Of a stretch of DNA of 9,677 bases, positions 1 through 6,352 are shown piece by piece. Below the pieces are notes generated by a model, which had not been told where the DNA came from, did not search any database, and was given only the letters and a program-made list of their open reading frames with translations. How positions within the stretch are numbered: the first letter of the stretch is position 1; the number at the start of each line of letters is the position of its first letter. The stretch comes from Cellvibrionales bacterium UBA4495. Lineage in GTDB: Bacteria; Pseudomonadota; Gammaproteobacteria; Pseudomonadales; Porticoccaceae. The stretch is taken from the NCBI GenBank assembly GCA_002388905.1, contig DGNJ01000027.1, positions 6,077 to 15,753 of the forward strand, read 5' to 3'. The position numbers and the translations under genes were made by a program.

Positions 1-422
1 GTTGATCCTGGCAACAGGAAGTGGGCACGGGCCATGGCTATGGGTTCACTCTGGGCAGTCTGCCAGCACTCGATGGAGACATTGGCGATTTTGCGGCCCT
101 GGCGAATCACCCGGCACTGGCAGAAGCTGTCGCGCAGACGACCGGGGCGCAGGTAATCCAGCGAAAAATCGATGATCTTGGGCACGGCGTCGTTCTCCGC
201 CACGCTCATCAGGTGGAGGATGGCGGCGGTTTCCATAAAACCGCCGATAACGCCGCCATGAATAGCAGGCAGTGTGGGATTGCCCACGTTGTCCTCGGTG
301 GCCGGCAGCTTGAAAATGTATTGGTCGCCCACGGAAAGGCACTGCAGGCCTATGAGGCCGGCATAGGGGATGCGTGCCACCAGTGTCGTCAGGTCCACGT
401 TGCGGCCCCCGGGGGAACTCAT
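1..422 (-). CDS. PaaI-family hotdog thioesterase, 3' end cut by window edge
   Basis: The minus-strand frame is open from an ATG at 422 to the window edge, giving 140 residues with no stop, so the C-terminus is missing. It looks like a PaaI-type hotdog acyl-CoA thioesterase, a family that hydrolyses acyl- or aryl-CoA thioesters in the cytoplasm. Residues 55-57 are His-Gly-Gly, followed by an acidic residue (Glu64, in METAA) where the family usually has Asp. The C-terminal strands (IDFSLDYLRPG, then VIRQGRKIANVSIECW) fit the hotdog sheet. A GGAGG ribosome site lies 7 bases before the ATG. The start codon overlaps the stop of the upstream thioesterase by 4 bases (ATGA), so the two are probably translationally coupled. 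The family call is firm; the substrate is unknown. Confidence 0.85.
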   Translation of the reverse strand, partial: MSSPGGRNVDLTTLVARIPYAGLIGLQCLSVGDQYIFKLPATEDNVGNPTLPAIHGGVIGGFMETAAILHLMSVAENDAVPKIIDFSLDYLRPGRLRDSFCQCRVIRQGRKIANVSIECWQTAQSEPIAMARAHFLLPGS

Positions 423-889
423 TCTCCCGCCTCCGGCACCGGGAATGTTGTGTCGGGGGTGAGGGGCAGGCGCATGAACGTCGCTACGCAGTGGGCGACG
501 GGTTCATCGGGATTATCCTGGTAGGCCTTGCCGCGGGTAAAGACGACGTTGTCGGTAAGCCGGTAGACATCCGCAACACCGTAGACGGATTTGCCGGGTT
601 TCGCGGGCTTCATGTAATCGATGCGCAAATCCATCGTGGTGCTGATCTGGCCCTTGTCGGTCCGGCCGGCCACGGCATAGCCGCAGGCGGTGTCGAGTAC
701 CGTGGTGAGCGCACCGCCGGCGATGACCCCGGTTTCCGGGTTGCCGATGATCTTTTCGGAATAAGGCAGCTCCAGGATCGCCCGGCCGTCCCGGCCCTCG
801 ACAACCGTCATGCCCAGAACCACACAGTGGCGCACCCGTTGCAGGCGCGCCCTGGCTACTTCGACAGTCATTGCTTTGGTATCGGCCAT
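419..889 (-). CDS. PaaI-family hotdog thioesterase (AGG variant)
   Basis: This 156-aa protein is a second PaaI-type hotdog thioesterase, directly upstream of and overlapping (ATGA) the partial one. The central motif VIAGGALTTVLDTACG (residues 55-70) aligns with the HGG...D motif of the family. The usual His is Ala57, while the acidic residue Asp66 is kept. Strands such as TTMDLRIDYMKPAKPG and RGKAYQDNPDEPVAHCVATFMRL are typical of the fold. I chose the ATG at 889, preceded by a weak purine-rich GAGA. A GTG at 928 would add 13 residues and overlap the upstream gene. It probably acts on acyl-CoA, alone or with its neighbour; the missing His makes its own activity uncertain. Confidence 0.85.
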   Translation of the reverse strand: MADTKAMTVEVARARLQRVRHCVVLGMTVVEGRDGRAILELPYSEKIIGNPETGVIAGGALTTVLDTACGYAVAGRTDKGQISTTMDLRIDYMKPAKPGKSVYGVADVYRLTDNVVFTRGKAYQDNPDEPVAHCVATFMRLPLTPDTTFPVPEAGE

Positions 890-920
890 TAAGTCTCTGC
901 GATGATGTGGTACTTGAGGA

Positions 921-1292
921 TCAGGCACCGGGCAGGGGCAATCCCTGCAGGCGCAGGAAGCTGAGCTTGTCCCAGTAGCCTCGCTGGAACTTGATCTTGC
1001 CGTCGGCCACCTGGTAGATGCTACAGCCGCGCAGGCCGTTGGGATCGACCCATTCCAGGACCACTGTATCCCCCTGCTCGATCAGGTTGCGGGGGATGCA
1101 GGTCATTTCGGCATCCGAGGCGAATAGCTCCTCGTACAATGATCTCAGGGCCTCCTTGCCGGTGACAAAGGATTCGGGCGCCTGATGAGTGATGGCGTTG
1201 TCCGCATAGAGGGTGAGCAGGCTTTCTATATCCCGGCGATTGAAGGCTTCGATCCAGGCTTCGACAACTTTTCCGGGGCTGCTGTTAACCAC
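921..1292 (-). CDS. NTF2/SnoaL-like domain protein
   Basis: This 123-aa protein starts at GTG 1292, with GGAGG four bases upstream. The pattern resembles the NTF2/SnoaL-like cone fold: an N-terminal helix with VVEAWIEAFNRRDIESLLTLYADNAITHQAP, a middle strand VVLEWVDPNGLRGCSIYQVADGKI, and a terminal aromatic strand with FQRGYWDKLSF. Members include isomerases, hydrolases and ligand-binding proteins, and sequence alone does not decide the reaction. It is the first gene of a minus-strand unit with the two thioesterases; its stop lies 31 bases before the next ATG. A shared role in acyl-CoA or aromatic acid metabolism is inference from this linkage only. Confidence 0.8.
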   Translation of the reverse strand: MVNSSPGKVVEAWIEAFNRRDIESLLTLYADNAITHQAPESFVTGKEALRSLYEELFASDAEMTCIPRNLIEQGDTVVLEWVDPNGLRGCSIYQVADGKIKFQRGYWDKLSFLRLQGLPLPGA

Positions 1293-1407
1293 TTGTCCTC
1301 CGCTGGCTGGTGGATTGATTGTGCCTGATTCCTAAGCCCGGGTCTAACCTCCTTGCCTTTTCCCAGCGTTAGCCATAGGCGCGACCCGGAAACCCGAGAG
1401 GTCTCAC
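1293..1407 (-). promoter_or_regulatory. Upstream region of the thioesterase unit
   Basis: This short gap must carry the promoter and leader of the NTF2-like/thioesterase genes. I see no convincing -35/-10 pair. A perfect AAGGAGG Shine-Dalgarno core on the minus strand (plus-strand 1348-1354) is followed by no start codon at a usable distance, so it is either chance or the relic of a lost start. Confidence 0.35.
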
Positions 1408-1640
1408 TCAGTGCATTTGTCGCCCGCCATTGACGGAGAGGGTGGTGCCGGAGGTGAGTCCCGCATCGCCACCGGCCAGGAAAAAGACGGGCCGGGACAC
1501 ATCCTCAATCTGCCCGGGGCGCCCGGCCGGGATGACGATCAGGGCTTCTCGAGCACGGGCACTCGCACTGGTTTGATTTCGATCTGGCCCGGATGCCAGA
1601 GGCTTCACGATGATGCCGTGCCCGGGCGGCACTTTGTGCC
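1408..1640 (-). pseudogene. C-terminal remnant of a short-chain dehydrogenase/reductase (phaB/fabG type)
   Basis: The last 40 or so codons before the TGA at 1408-1410 read IPAGRPGQIEDVSRPVFFLA and end in SGTTLSVNGGRQMH. This is the typical SDR C-terminus (IPxGRxGxPEDVAxxVxFLA...TGxxLxVNGG), and the NGGxxM ending resembles acetoacetyl-CoA reductases. Upstream, VPPGHGIIVKPLA could be the degenerate PG-I-TP segment. The Rossmann N-terminus (TGxxxGxG) and the catalytic Ser-Tyr-Lys are absent: the frame runs back into the 3' end of phaC, read out of frame. No good start codon or ribosome site is present. It lies directly behind phaC in the same direction, so a decayed phaB-like partner is the simplest reading. 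The left limit of homology (about 1640) is approximate. Confidence 0.65.
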
Positions 1641-1667
1641 ATGTTCCCGGCACCCAGCGCGTGTACC

Positions 1668-3431
1668 CTAAAGTACCGGCTTTTCTTTGACGTAGGTGCC
1701 GGGCGCGGGACACAGAATTGGGTAGCGCCTGTTGCCCATACGCCTTGGCCGCGGTCGCCAGTCCCCCGCCCGTTCCATGATCCACTCTGCCCAGGCCTGC
1801 CACCAGGTCCCCTGACGGGTTTCGGCGTTTGCCTTCCAGGTATCCGGGTCGCTTTCGCCAGCGGGGCCGATCAGGAACCTGGCTTTAGGGTTGGTGGGCG
1901 GATTGATCAGGCCGGCGATATGGCCGGCATTGGTCAGGACAAAGGTGCTTTCGCCGCGGAGCAACTGGGTTGTCCGGTAGCAGCCCCGCCAGGGGGTAAG
2001 ATGGTCCGCCTCGGCGCCGGTTACGAAAGTGTCCACTTCGATGGTGGAAAGGTCGACCGGCGTATCCATGATCGTCAGTTCCCCGGGCTTGCACAGGACG
2101 TTGTCTCCGAACACGCGCATAAACTGCTGGTGCAGTGCCTGGGGCAGATTGGTGCTGTCCTGGTTCCAGTAAAGGATATCGAAGGGTTTGGGGGCGTCGC
2201 CCATAAGGTAGTTGTTGGTCCAGTAGCGCCACACCAGGTCATTGGCTCGCAGCCAGCAAAAAACATCGCCCAGCTCGTTGCCCGGCAGTACGCCCCTGCT
2301 CCGGGTATGTTTATCGGTCATCTTCTGTATGGATTCGCTGTGCAGTGCTCCCAGAGGACAGGGCACGTCGAAATCCAGCAGCGTGACGGCGTAGGCGACA
2401 GATTTGATACGTGAGTCGCCCCGCGCTGCCATGGTGTTGAGCAGGACGGTGGTGGTTATGCCTCCGGCACAAATACCTACCAGGTTGAGGTCCTCGGACT
2501 TGCCGATATCGCAGACGGCATCGATGGCTTCGTAAAGGGCCTGAATATAATCGTCGAAATCCCAGTGGCTCTGGGCCCGGCCGGGATTGCGCCAACTGAC
2601 CGCGAATACGGGAACCCCCCGGGATACCGCGTATTCCACGAAACTGCGACCCGGCGCCATATCCATCAGGTAGTACTTGTTGATCTGGGGCGGCACAATC
2701 AGTGTTGGCTGAGTCAGTACCTCGTCAGTGGTGGGGCGGTATTGAATCAGTTCCAGAACCTCGTTGCGGAAGATGACGGCACCGGGCGTGGTGGCCAGGT
2801 TGACGCCCACCTCGAAATGCCCCGGGTCCACGTGCCGGGGCAGCTTGCGCCCTTCCGCCAGGTCGGCGAGCAAGTGTTGCATGCCCCGGGCCAGACTCTT
2901 GCCCCGGGTCTCCCTGGCTCTATCCAGGGCCTTGGGGTTGGATAGCAGGAAGTTGCTCGGGGACAGGGAGGTGACCAGCATCTGCAACAGCAGGCGGGTG
3001 TGCTCCTTGTCCCGCCAATCGGTTTCAGTTTCCTGCTCTTCATCGACAAGCTGCATGACCGCGTCCGACCAGGCCGCGTAGCTCTGGGAAAGGGTCTTGA
3101 AAAAAGGATTCTCCTGCCAGGTCGGGTCCGCGAATCGGGGATCCCGATCGGTACGGACACGGTCCTCGACATTACCGGTGGCAATCCGGGTGAGATTGGT
3201 AAGCAGCTCGAAGCTGCTTTTTGCCAGGCGTGTCGGCTGGATGGTGGAAGCCACTTTGGTCAGCGTTTCCACGGTGGAGAGGTAGCTGTCGGTAAAGTCG
3301 CTGTCCCAGTTTTCCTCCACCAGCTTGCGCATCCGGGAGTTTTTGTCCTTCATATCTGGATCGGTTTTTTGGCTTGGGCTTGGCTTCTTTCGGTCGGTTG
3401 CCATGGGGATTCCGCATTGCTTGCTGTGCAT
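1668..3431 (-). CDS. phaC: Poly(3-hydroxyalkanoate) synthase PhaC
   Basis: This 587-aa PHA synthase polymerises (R)-3-hydroxyacyl-CoA into polyhydroxyalkanoate at the granule surface. The alpha/beta-hydrolase catalytic triad is visible: Cys321 in the lipase-like box GICAGG (319-324), Asp476 in GAEADHLTPW, and His504 in GHIAGLINPP. Long stretches such as TPGAVIFRNEVLELIQYRP, PPQINKYYLMD and FAVSWRNP resemble class II (Pseudomonas mcl) synthases more than Cupriavidus class I, as does the C-terminal APGTYV. Polymer chain length cannot be decided from this. The N-terminal 35 residues are charged and poorly conserved. The start at 3431 has only a poorly spaced AGG; Met10 (3404), behind a GGA, is a real alternative. 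No phaP, phaR or phaA lies in the window, and an SDR remnant follows. The STAS gene ends 87 bases upstream. Confidence 0.95.
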   Translation of the reverse strand: MHSKQCGIPMATDRKKPSPSQKTDPDMKDKNSRMRKLVEENWDSDFTDSYLSTVETLTKVASTIQPTRLAKSSFELLTNLTRIATGNVEDRVRTDRDPRFADPTWQENPFFKTLSQSYAAWSDAVMQLVDEEQETETDWRDKEHTRLLLQMLVTSLSPSNFLLSNPKALDRARETRGKSLARGMQHLLADLAEGRKLPRHVDPGHFEVGVNLATTPGAVIFRNEVLELIQYRPTTDEVLTQPTLIVPPQINKYYLMDMAPGRSFVEYAVSRGVPVFAVSWRNPGRAQSHWDFDDYIQALYEAIDAVCDIGKSEDLNLVGICAGGITTTVLLNTMAARGDSRIKSVAYAVTLLDFDVPCPLGALHSESIQKMTDKHTRSRGVLPGNELGDVFCWLRANDLVWRYWTNNYLMGDAPKPFDILYWNQDSTNLPQALHQQFMRVFGDNVLCKPGELTIMDTPVDLSTIEVDTFVTGAEADHLTPWRGCYRTTQLLRGESTFVLTNAGHIAGLINPPTNPKARFLIGPAGESDPDTWKANAETRQGTWWQAWAEWIMERAGDWRPRPRRMGNRRYPILCPAPGTYVKEKPVL

Positions 3432-3446
3432 ACCTGTTAAGTATGG

Positions 3447-3470
3447 CTTGGCAAAATCGATTTCGCCAAG
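3447..3470. promoter_or_regulatory. Near-perfect 24-bp palindrome upstream of phaC
   Basis: The arms CTTGGC and GCCAAG flank an AT-rich centre containing AAATCGATTT. Only one of the 12 symmetric pairs fails (3453 with 3464). It ends 15 bases before the phaC start at 3431. It could be a dimeric-repressor operator for phaC or an RNA hairpin between the STAS gene and phaC. No T-run follows on the minus strand, so it is not a standard terminator. Confidence 0.5.
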
Positions 3471-3518
3471 GCGGTTGCGAACAAACGCCGGCGATTGGCT
3501 TTTCTCTTCGCCTCTAGG

Positions 3519-4148
3519 TCAATGCAAATTTTTTGCCAGAATTCCCGGCACTCGCCGGCGCTTGCCTGTCGCTGGGGTGTACGCTTTGAGCGCGGCCAGC
3601 AGTTCGGTGTACTCGTGCCTTTTATCCGGGTTGACGGCAATCAGCGCCCGGTGGGCATCGATGACCTTTGCTGCCACCTGGCGTTCTTCCGCATCACCGC
3701 CAATGGCGCGACAGGCGATCTCCCCGGCGCTCTCGTTGTCGGCTGAATCCGCCTCTTCGGGGACAAAGGTCTCGATATCGTAGATATCGGCAAAACTCAT
3801 GGCCAGCAGATTGACGAGGTAATCCTCCCGGCACCAGAGAACCGGCTTTAGCTGGAATCGCCTTTCGGCGTTAATCGCCAGGCGACACAACAGCCCCATG
3901 GTGGTGCTGTCCATGTGCCGGGCGTCCACCAGGTCGACGACGATTCTGTCGACCTTTCGTGCCGCCAGGAGGCTGTCGATACAGCGGCTCATGGTCAGGC
4001 ACAGGGTGACCCTGACGACGCCAGTCAGCTTCAGGTATAACTCGCCATCCTGGTTGGCGGCAGTTACCCTGCCACTATGTATTTTCAGCATCTCCGTGGG
4101 CGCTTGCGCCGCCGATGACATGGTCGTGCCGGAGCAGGGCTTTTTCAT
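3519..4148 (-). CDS. STAS-domain protein (anti-sigma factor antagonist-like)
   Basis: This 209-aa protein starts at the ATG at 4148, with GGGAGG seven bases upstream. Residues about 24-128 form a STAS domain: GELYLKLTGVVRV, then IDSLLAARKVDRIVVDLVDA, then the signature HMDSTTMGLL (residues 78-87). Ser81 takes the place of the phosphorylatable serine of SpoIIAA/RsbV-type antagonists. A further 80 residues, acidic (EEADSADNES) then basic (GKRRRV), are not part of a normal single-domain STAS protein and may be a partner-binding tail. Members usually bind anti-sigma factors or switch kinases according to their phosphorylation state. The ATG overlaps the stop of the upstream unknown gene (ATGA), so the two products are probably made together. 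No RsbW-type kinase or PP2C phosphatase gene is in the window, so the partner is unknown. Confidence 0.85.
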   Translation of the reverse strand: MKKPCSGTTMSSAAQAPTEMLKIHSGRVTAANQDGELYLKLTGVVRVTLCLTMSRCIDSLLAARKVDRIVVDLVDARHMDSTTMGLLCRLAINAERRFQLKPVLWCREDYLVNLLAMSFADIYDIETFVPEEADSADNESAGEIACRAIGGDAEERQVAAKVIDAHRALIAVNPDKRHEYTELLAALKAYTPATGKRRRVPGILAKNLH

Positions 4149-4981
4149 GATCGAACCTCCCTTAAGAGGGCCGGGGCGGGCCTGCCGGATGCGATTGCGT
4201 GGATCGCGTAGCCATTGCGCAGTTTTTTCAACCAGTTGGCCGCCTGGGCGTTTTTTGCATAGAAAAGCACAACGTGATCGTCCTTGTGCATTTTTTTGAT
4301 CGGGCACAGGTAGCTGTCGGCGGTGTTCCACGGGTACTGGTTGCCGAGCAACATGGCATGGCGCATCAGTTCCTCCAGTGCGGCCACCGGGTGTCGGGCT
4401 CCACCGATGTCGTCCCCGTTCAGGTCCCTGTGGTTGGGGTTATGGTTGTCGATTGCCAGGACGTGGTTGTTGCCATCGGCGAGGGCTTCGCCGACGGTGG
4501 GCTTCAGGGGGCTCAGTTCCGCGCCACTGGAGGGCTTTCCCCGGAACAGGGCGATCAGGTGTTCGAAGAGCACATCCTCCGTTTCCTCGTCCCAGGCAGG
4601 CGCCAGCCAGCGGTAATTGTCGACGATAATGGCGGCCAGTTCGGCGCCGTGCCACCACTGGTATACCGGCAGGAAAACATCGTCGGCATCGCGGGGGATG
4701 TCTCCCCAGCGCACCGGTCGCTTCTCATAGAGCGGGATCGCATAACGGTTCGCCCAGGACAGGTTCAGCATCAGGTCCCGCAGCAGTTCATAGCGATTCT
4801 GATAAAGTCCGCTGCTGCAGCGTTCGACAATATCCAGTTCCGTCGGCGCCCGCTCGAAGCCGATGTCGATCTTGCGAATATCCGCGGGGCAAATAACTTT
4901 ACCCCTGCCGCTGAAGCCGGCGGAATTCCAGGCAGAGAGGATCCCTGTCGGCGACAATTTAGTGCTCTTGGTGGTTTCCAT
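4145..4981 (-). CDS. Protein of unknown function coupled to a STAS protein
   Basis: I do not recognise this 278-aa protein. It has no signal peptide or membrane segment and looks soluble, with many aromatic residues (LYQNRYELLRDLMLNLSWANRY, YQWWHGAEL, NYRWLAPAWDEE). The middle reads AIDNHNPNHRDLNGDDIGG, a loop rich in Asn, Asp and His that might bind metal. The C-terminus is basic. I chose the ATG at 4981, with AAGGAG five bases upstream. A second in-frame ATG at 5050 also has GGAGG eight bases upstream and would add 23 residues. That extension has low GC at third positions (about 8 of 23) against a GC-rich body, which favours the shorter form. The TGA stop overlaps the STAS start by 4 bases, so it probably works with that protein, for example as its target or partner (inference). 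Confidence 0.75.
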   Translation of the reverse strand: METTKSTKLSPTGILSAWNSAGFSGRGKVICPADIRKIDIGFERAPTELDIVERCSSGLYQNRYELLRDLMLNLSWANRYAIPLYEKRPVRWGDIPRDADDVFLPVYQWWHGAELAAIIVDNYRWLAPAWDEETEDVLFEHLIALFRGKPSSGAELSPLKPTVGEALADGNNHVLAIDNHNPNHRDLNGDDIGGARHPVAALEELMRHAMLLGNQYPWNTADSYLCPIKKMHKDDHVVLFYAKNAQAANWLKKLRNGYAIHAIASGRPAPALLREVRS

Positions 4982-5159
4982 AACAACTCCTTGTCCAAGT
5001 GCCCTTGAAGCGAAAAGATTAGCCGGCTGGTATTTCAGGACTGTTTCCATGGCGGCAACCTCCGGGGGAGTGGCAGGTCGCCAGTGCAGAGCTTTGTTTT
5101 GCCTGAAAGCGGTGCGCCGATGACTATGGCCTGAACTGGAAGTAAGGGAGCAGAGAGTT

Positions 5160-5225
5160 TGACGGCCGGGAATGTCGGCCTTTGACGGAATGGAGACATT
5201 CCGCATATGACGGGGGTTACCCCCG
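5160..5225. repeat. Three tandem TGACGG-hairpin units
   Basis: TGACGG recurs at 5160, 5183 and 5208 (spacing 23 and 25 bases). Each copy runs into an inverted repeat: GGCCG/CGGCC with a 7-base loop (5164-5180), CGGAATG/CATTCCG with a GAGA loop (5186-5203), and CGGGGG/CCCCCG with a TTA loop (5211-5225). Read on the minus strand, each hairpin is followed by CCGTCA. The arms differ in sequence while the layout is the same, which suggests conserved RNA structure or regularly spaced protein sites. It lies upstream of the minus-strand unknown gene. Confidence 0.55.
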
Positions 5226-5381
5226 GGAATAGGGACTCAGAAAATTGCCGCATGATGCGTATCTCCAATACAACAGAAGACCGTCTGACAAAGACGAACT
5301 TTTAATTCGGGATGAATACGTTAACGGCGGGGGCTTGGCCTGGATTTTAATGTCTCTCCGGGCCTGCGGGAGAGTATGTTG

Positions 5382-5401
5382 CTCAGGCCATGGAGCCTGG
5401 G
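5382..5401 (+). other. Hairpin with CATGGA loop
   Basis: CTCAGGC pairs with GCCTGGG (one T-G wobble) around the six-base loop CATGGA. It lies 325 bases before the ANTAR regulator gene, next to another hairpin at 5354-5374. A GGA in a hairpin loop is the kind of site CsrA/RsmA proteins bind; whether the region is transcribed is unknown. Confidence 0.3.
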
Positions 5402-5639
5402 GGGTGGTGTCGACAGGCGGGGATTGAGGCGCTATCGAACGGAGAAACAGTTAAGCATCTCATTGTGACGGCTGTCAAACTTTTGTTGAAGAGAAAACTG
5501 GTTATTTTTCCGGCACCTGGCCGTCTTGTTCGGGCGCTGACAATGGAAAGAACAGGTATGATTCCCCGGGGAACTGGCCTATAGTGAAAAGAGGCAAAGC
5601 ACGGAGTAAACAAATCCAGGTGTTATTTTTTGCAATATA

Positions 5640-5652
5640 AATCAACCAGTTG
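5640..5652 (+). promoter_or_regulatory. IHF consensus site upstream of the ANTAR regulator gene
   Basis: AATCAACCAGTTG matches the IHF consensus WATCAANNNNTTR at every position, and an AT-rich run (TTATTTTTTGCAATATAA) lies just upstream, as at strong IHF sites. It sits 74 bases before the regulator's ATG. I found no sigma-54 -24/-12 element downstream of it. Confidence 0.5.
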
Positions 5653-5726
5653 CCTGTGGGGTGGCGGTTACGCCCGCAGGTAGCCCGCGGTGTCTGGAGT
5701 GTCGACGAAGGCGAGAGGATGAGAGT

Positions 5727-6329
5727 ATGCAGACGGGACATGTGCTTCTCGTCGATGACGACCGGTTGATTCTGGGAACGGTGGGGCGCGGGTTGCGGGA
5801 CGCCGGCTACAAGGTGGTCGAGGCGGCCAGTGGCGACGAGGCTCTGGCGTCTATCAGCCAAGGTGAGGAGCCGGTGGATATCGCCATCGTCGATATCAAT
5901 ATGCCCGGCATGTCCGGCGTTGAACTGGCAGACCGGCTTAGCCACGAGTACGGCATTCCCTCGCTTTTTCTCACCGCCTATTCGGACCAGAAAATTGTCG
6001 ACGAGGCCGTCGCCAAAGGGGCCGTGGGCTATCTGGTCAAGCCCGTCGACGTGCCCCAGCTGATTCCGAGTGTGGAGGCGGCCCTGGTCCGCGCCAGGGA
6101 TTTTCGGGCACTGTTCAGGAATAAGGGAAACCTGGAGAAGGCCCTGGCCGGCGGACGCAAGGTAAGTATATCCATCGGCATTTTGATGGAGCGGCGAGGG
6201 CTCAGTGAGCAGCAAGCCTTCGAAGTACTGCGCCGGCACGCACGTTCCCGGCAGGCGCGGCTCGATGACGTGGCCACCGAACTGGTGGCAGCCCTGGAGA
6301 CCCTCAATACAACTGGCAGCATTCCTTGA
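5727..6329 (+). CDS. ANTAR-domain response regulator (antiterminator type)
   Basis: This 200-aa protein is a two-component regulator with an RNA-binding output. Residues 4-120 are a receiver domain with acidic pocket Asp10-Asp12, phospho-acceptor Asp56 (VDINMPG), Thr83 and Lys105 (VKPVD). Residues about 130-192 are an ANTAR domain (VSISIGILMERRGLSEQQAFEVLRR...LDDVATELV), as in AmiR, NasT and EutV. Phosphorylated ANTAR proteins dimerise and bind paired hexaloop hairpins in nascent mRNA, preventing termination. The common AKG before ILM is SIG here. The ATG at 5727 follows a purine-rich AGAGGATGAGAGT. The kinase gene starts at or just after its stop, so the pair is an operon. It resembles EutV-EutW in layout, though no ethanolamine genes are present. 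The nirB leader is a possible target. Confidence 0.93.
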   Translation: MQTGHVLLVDDDRLILGTVGRGLRDAGYKVVEAASGDEALASISQGEEPVDIAIVDINMPGMSGVELADRLSHEYGIPSLFLTAYSDQKIVDEAVAKGAVGYLVKPVDVPQLIPSVEAALVRARDFRALFRNKGNLEKALAGGRKVSISIGILMERRGLSEQQAFEVLRRHARSRQARLDDVATELVAALETLNTTGSIP

Positions 6330-6352
6330 GCAGCATCGGCGGCGACAAAAAA

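Larger units (their letters stand above)
4982..5726. other. Long divergent intergenic region
   Basis: These roughly 745 bases separate the minus-strand unknown/STAS pair from the plus-strand ANTAR regulator. I find no credible gene: the small open frames lack ribosome sites and family resemblance. The region contains an alternative start for the minus-strand gene (5050), three successive hairpins at 5160-5225, smaller hairpins at 5282-5296 (CGTCT/AGACG), 5354-5374 (CTCTCC/GGAGAG) and 5382-5401, and an IHF-type site at 5640-5652. TATAAA at 5636-5641 could be a -10 element for the regulator gene, but I see no good -35. The length and structure suggest long leaders or a small RNA. Confidence 0.5.

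Noticed and set aside
1641..2414. 257-aa plus-strand open frame opposite phaC
   Set aside because: It is antisense to the well-supported phaC and has no family resemblance or ribosome site; it follows from high-GC codon use.
4149..4331. 61-residue N-terminal extension of the STAS frame
   Set aside because: It overlaps the upstream coding gene; the ATG at 4148 has a well-placed GGGAGG and the typical ATGA overlap.
5390..5584. 64-aa plus-strand open frame upstream of the ANTAR regulator
   Set aside because: It starts inside a hairpin, has no ribosome site, and lacks recognisable features apart from a short hydrophobic patch.
5658..5676. Possible sigma-54 element downstream of the IHF site
   Set aside because: GG-N10-GC spacing occurs once in G-rich sequence, but the TTGC and TGGCAC context is missing.
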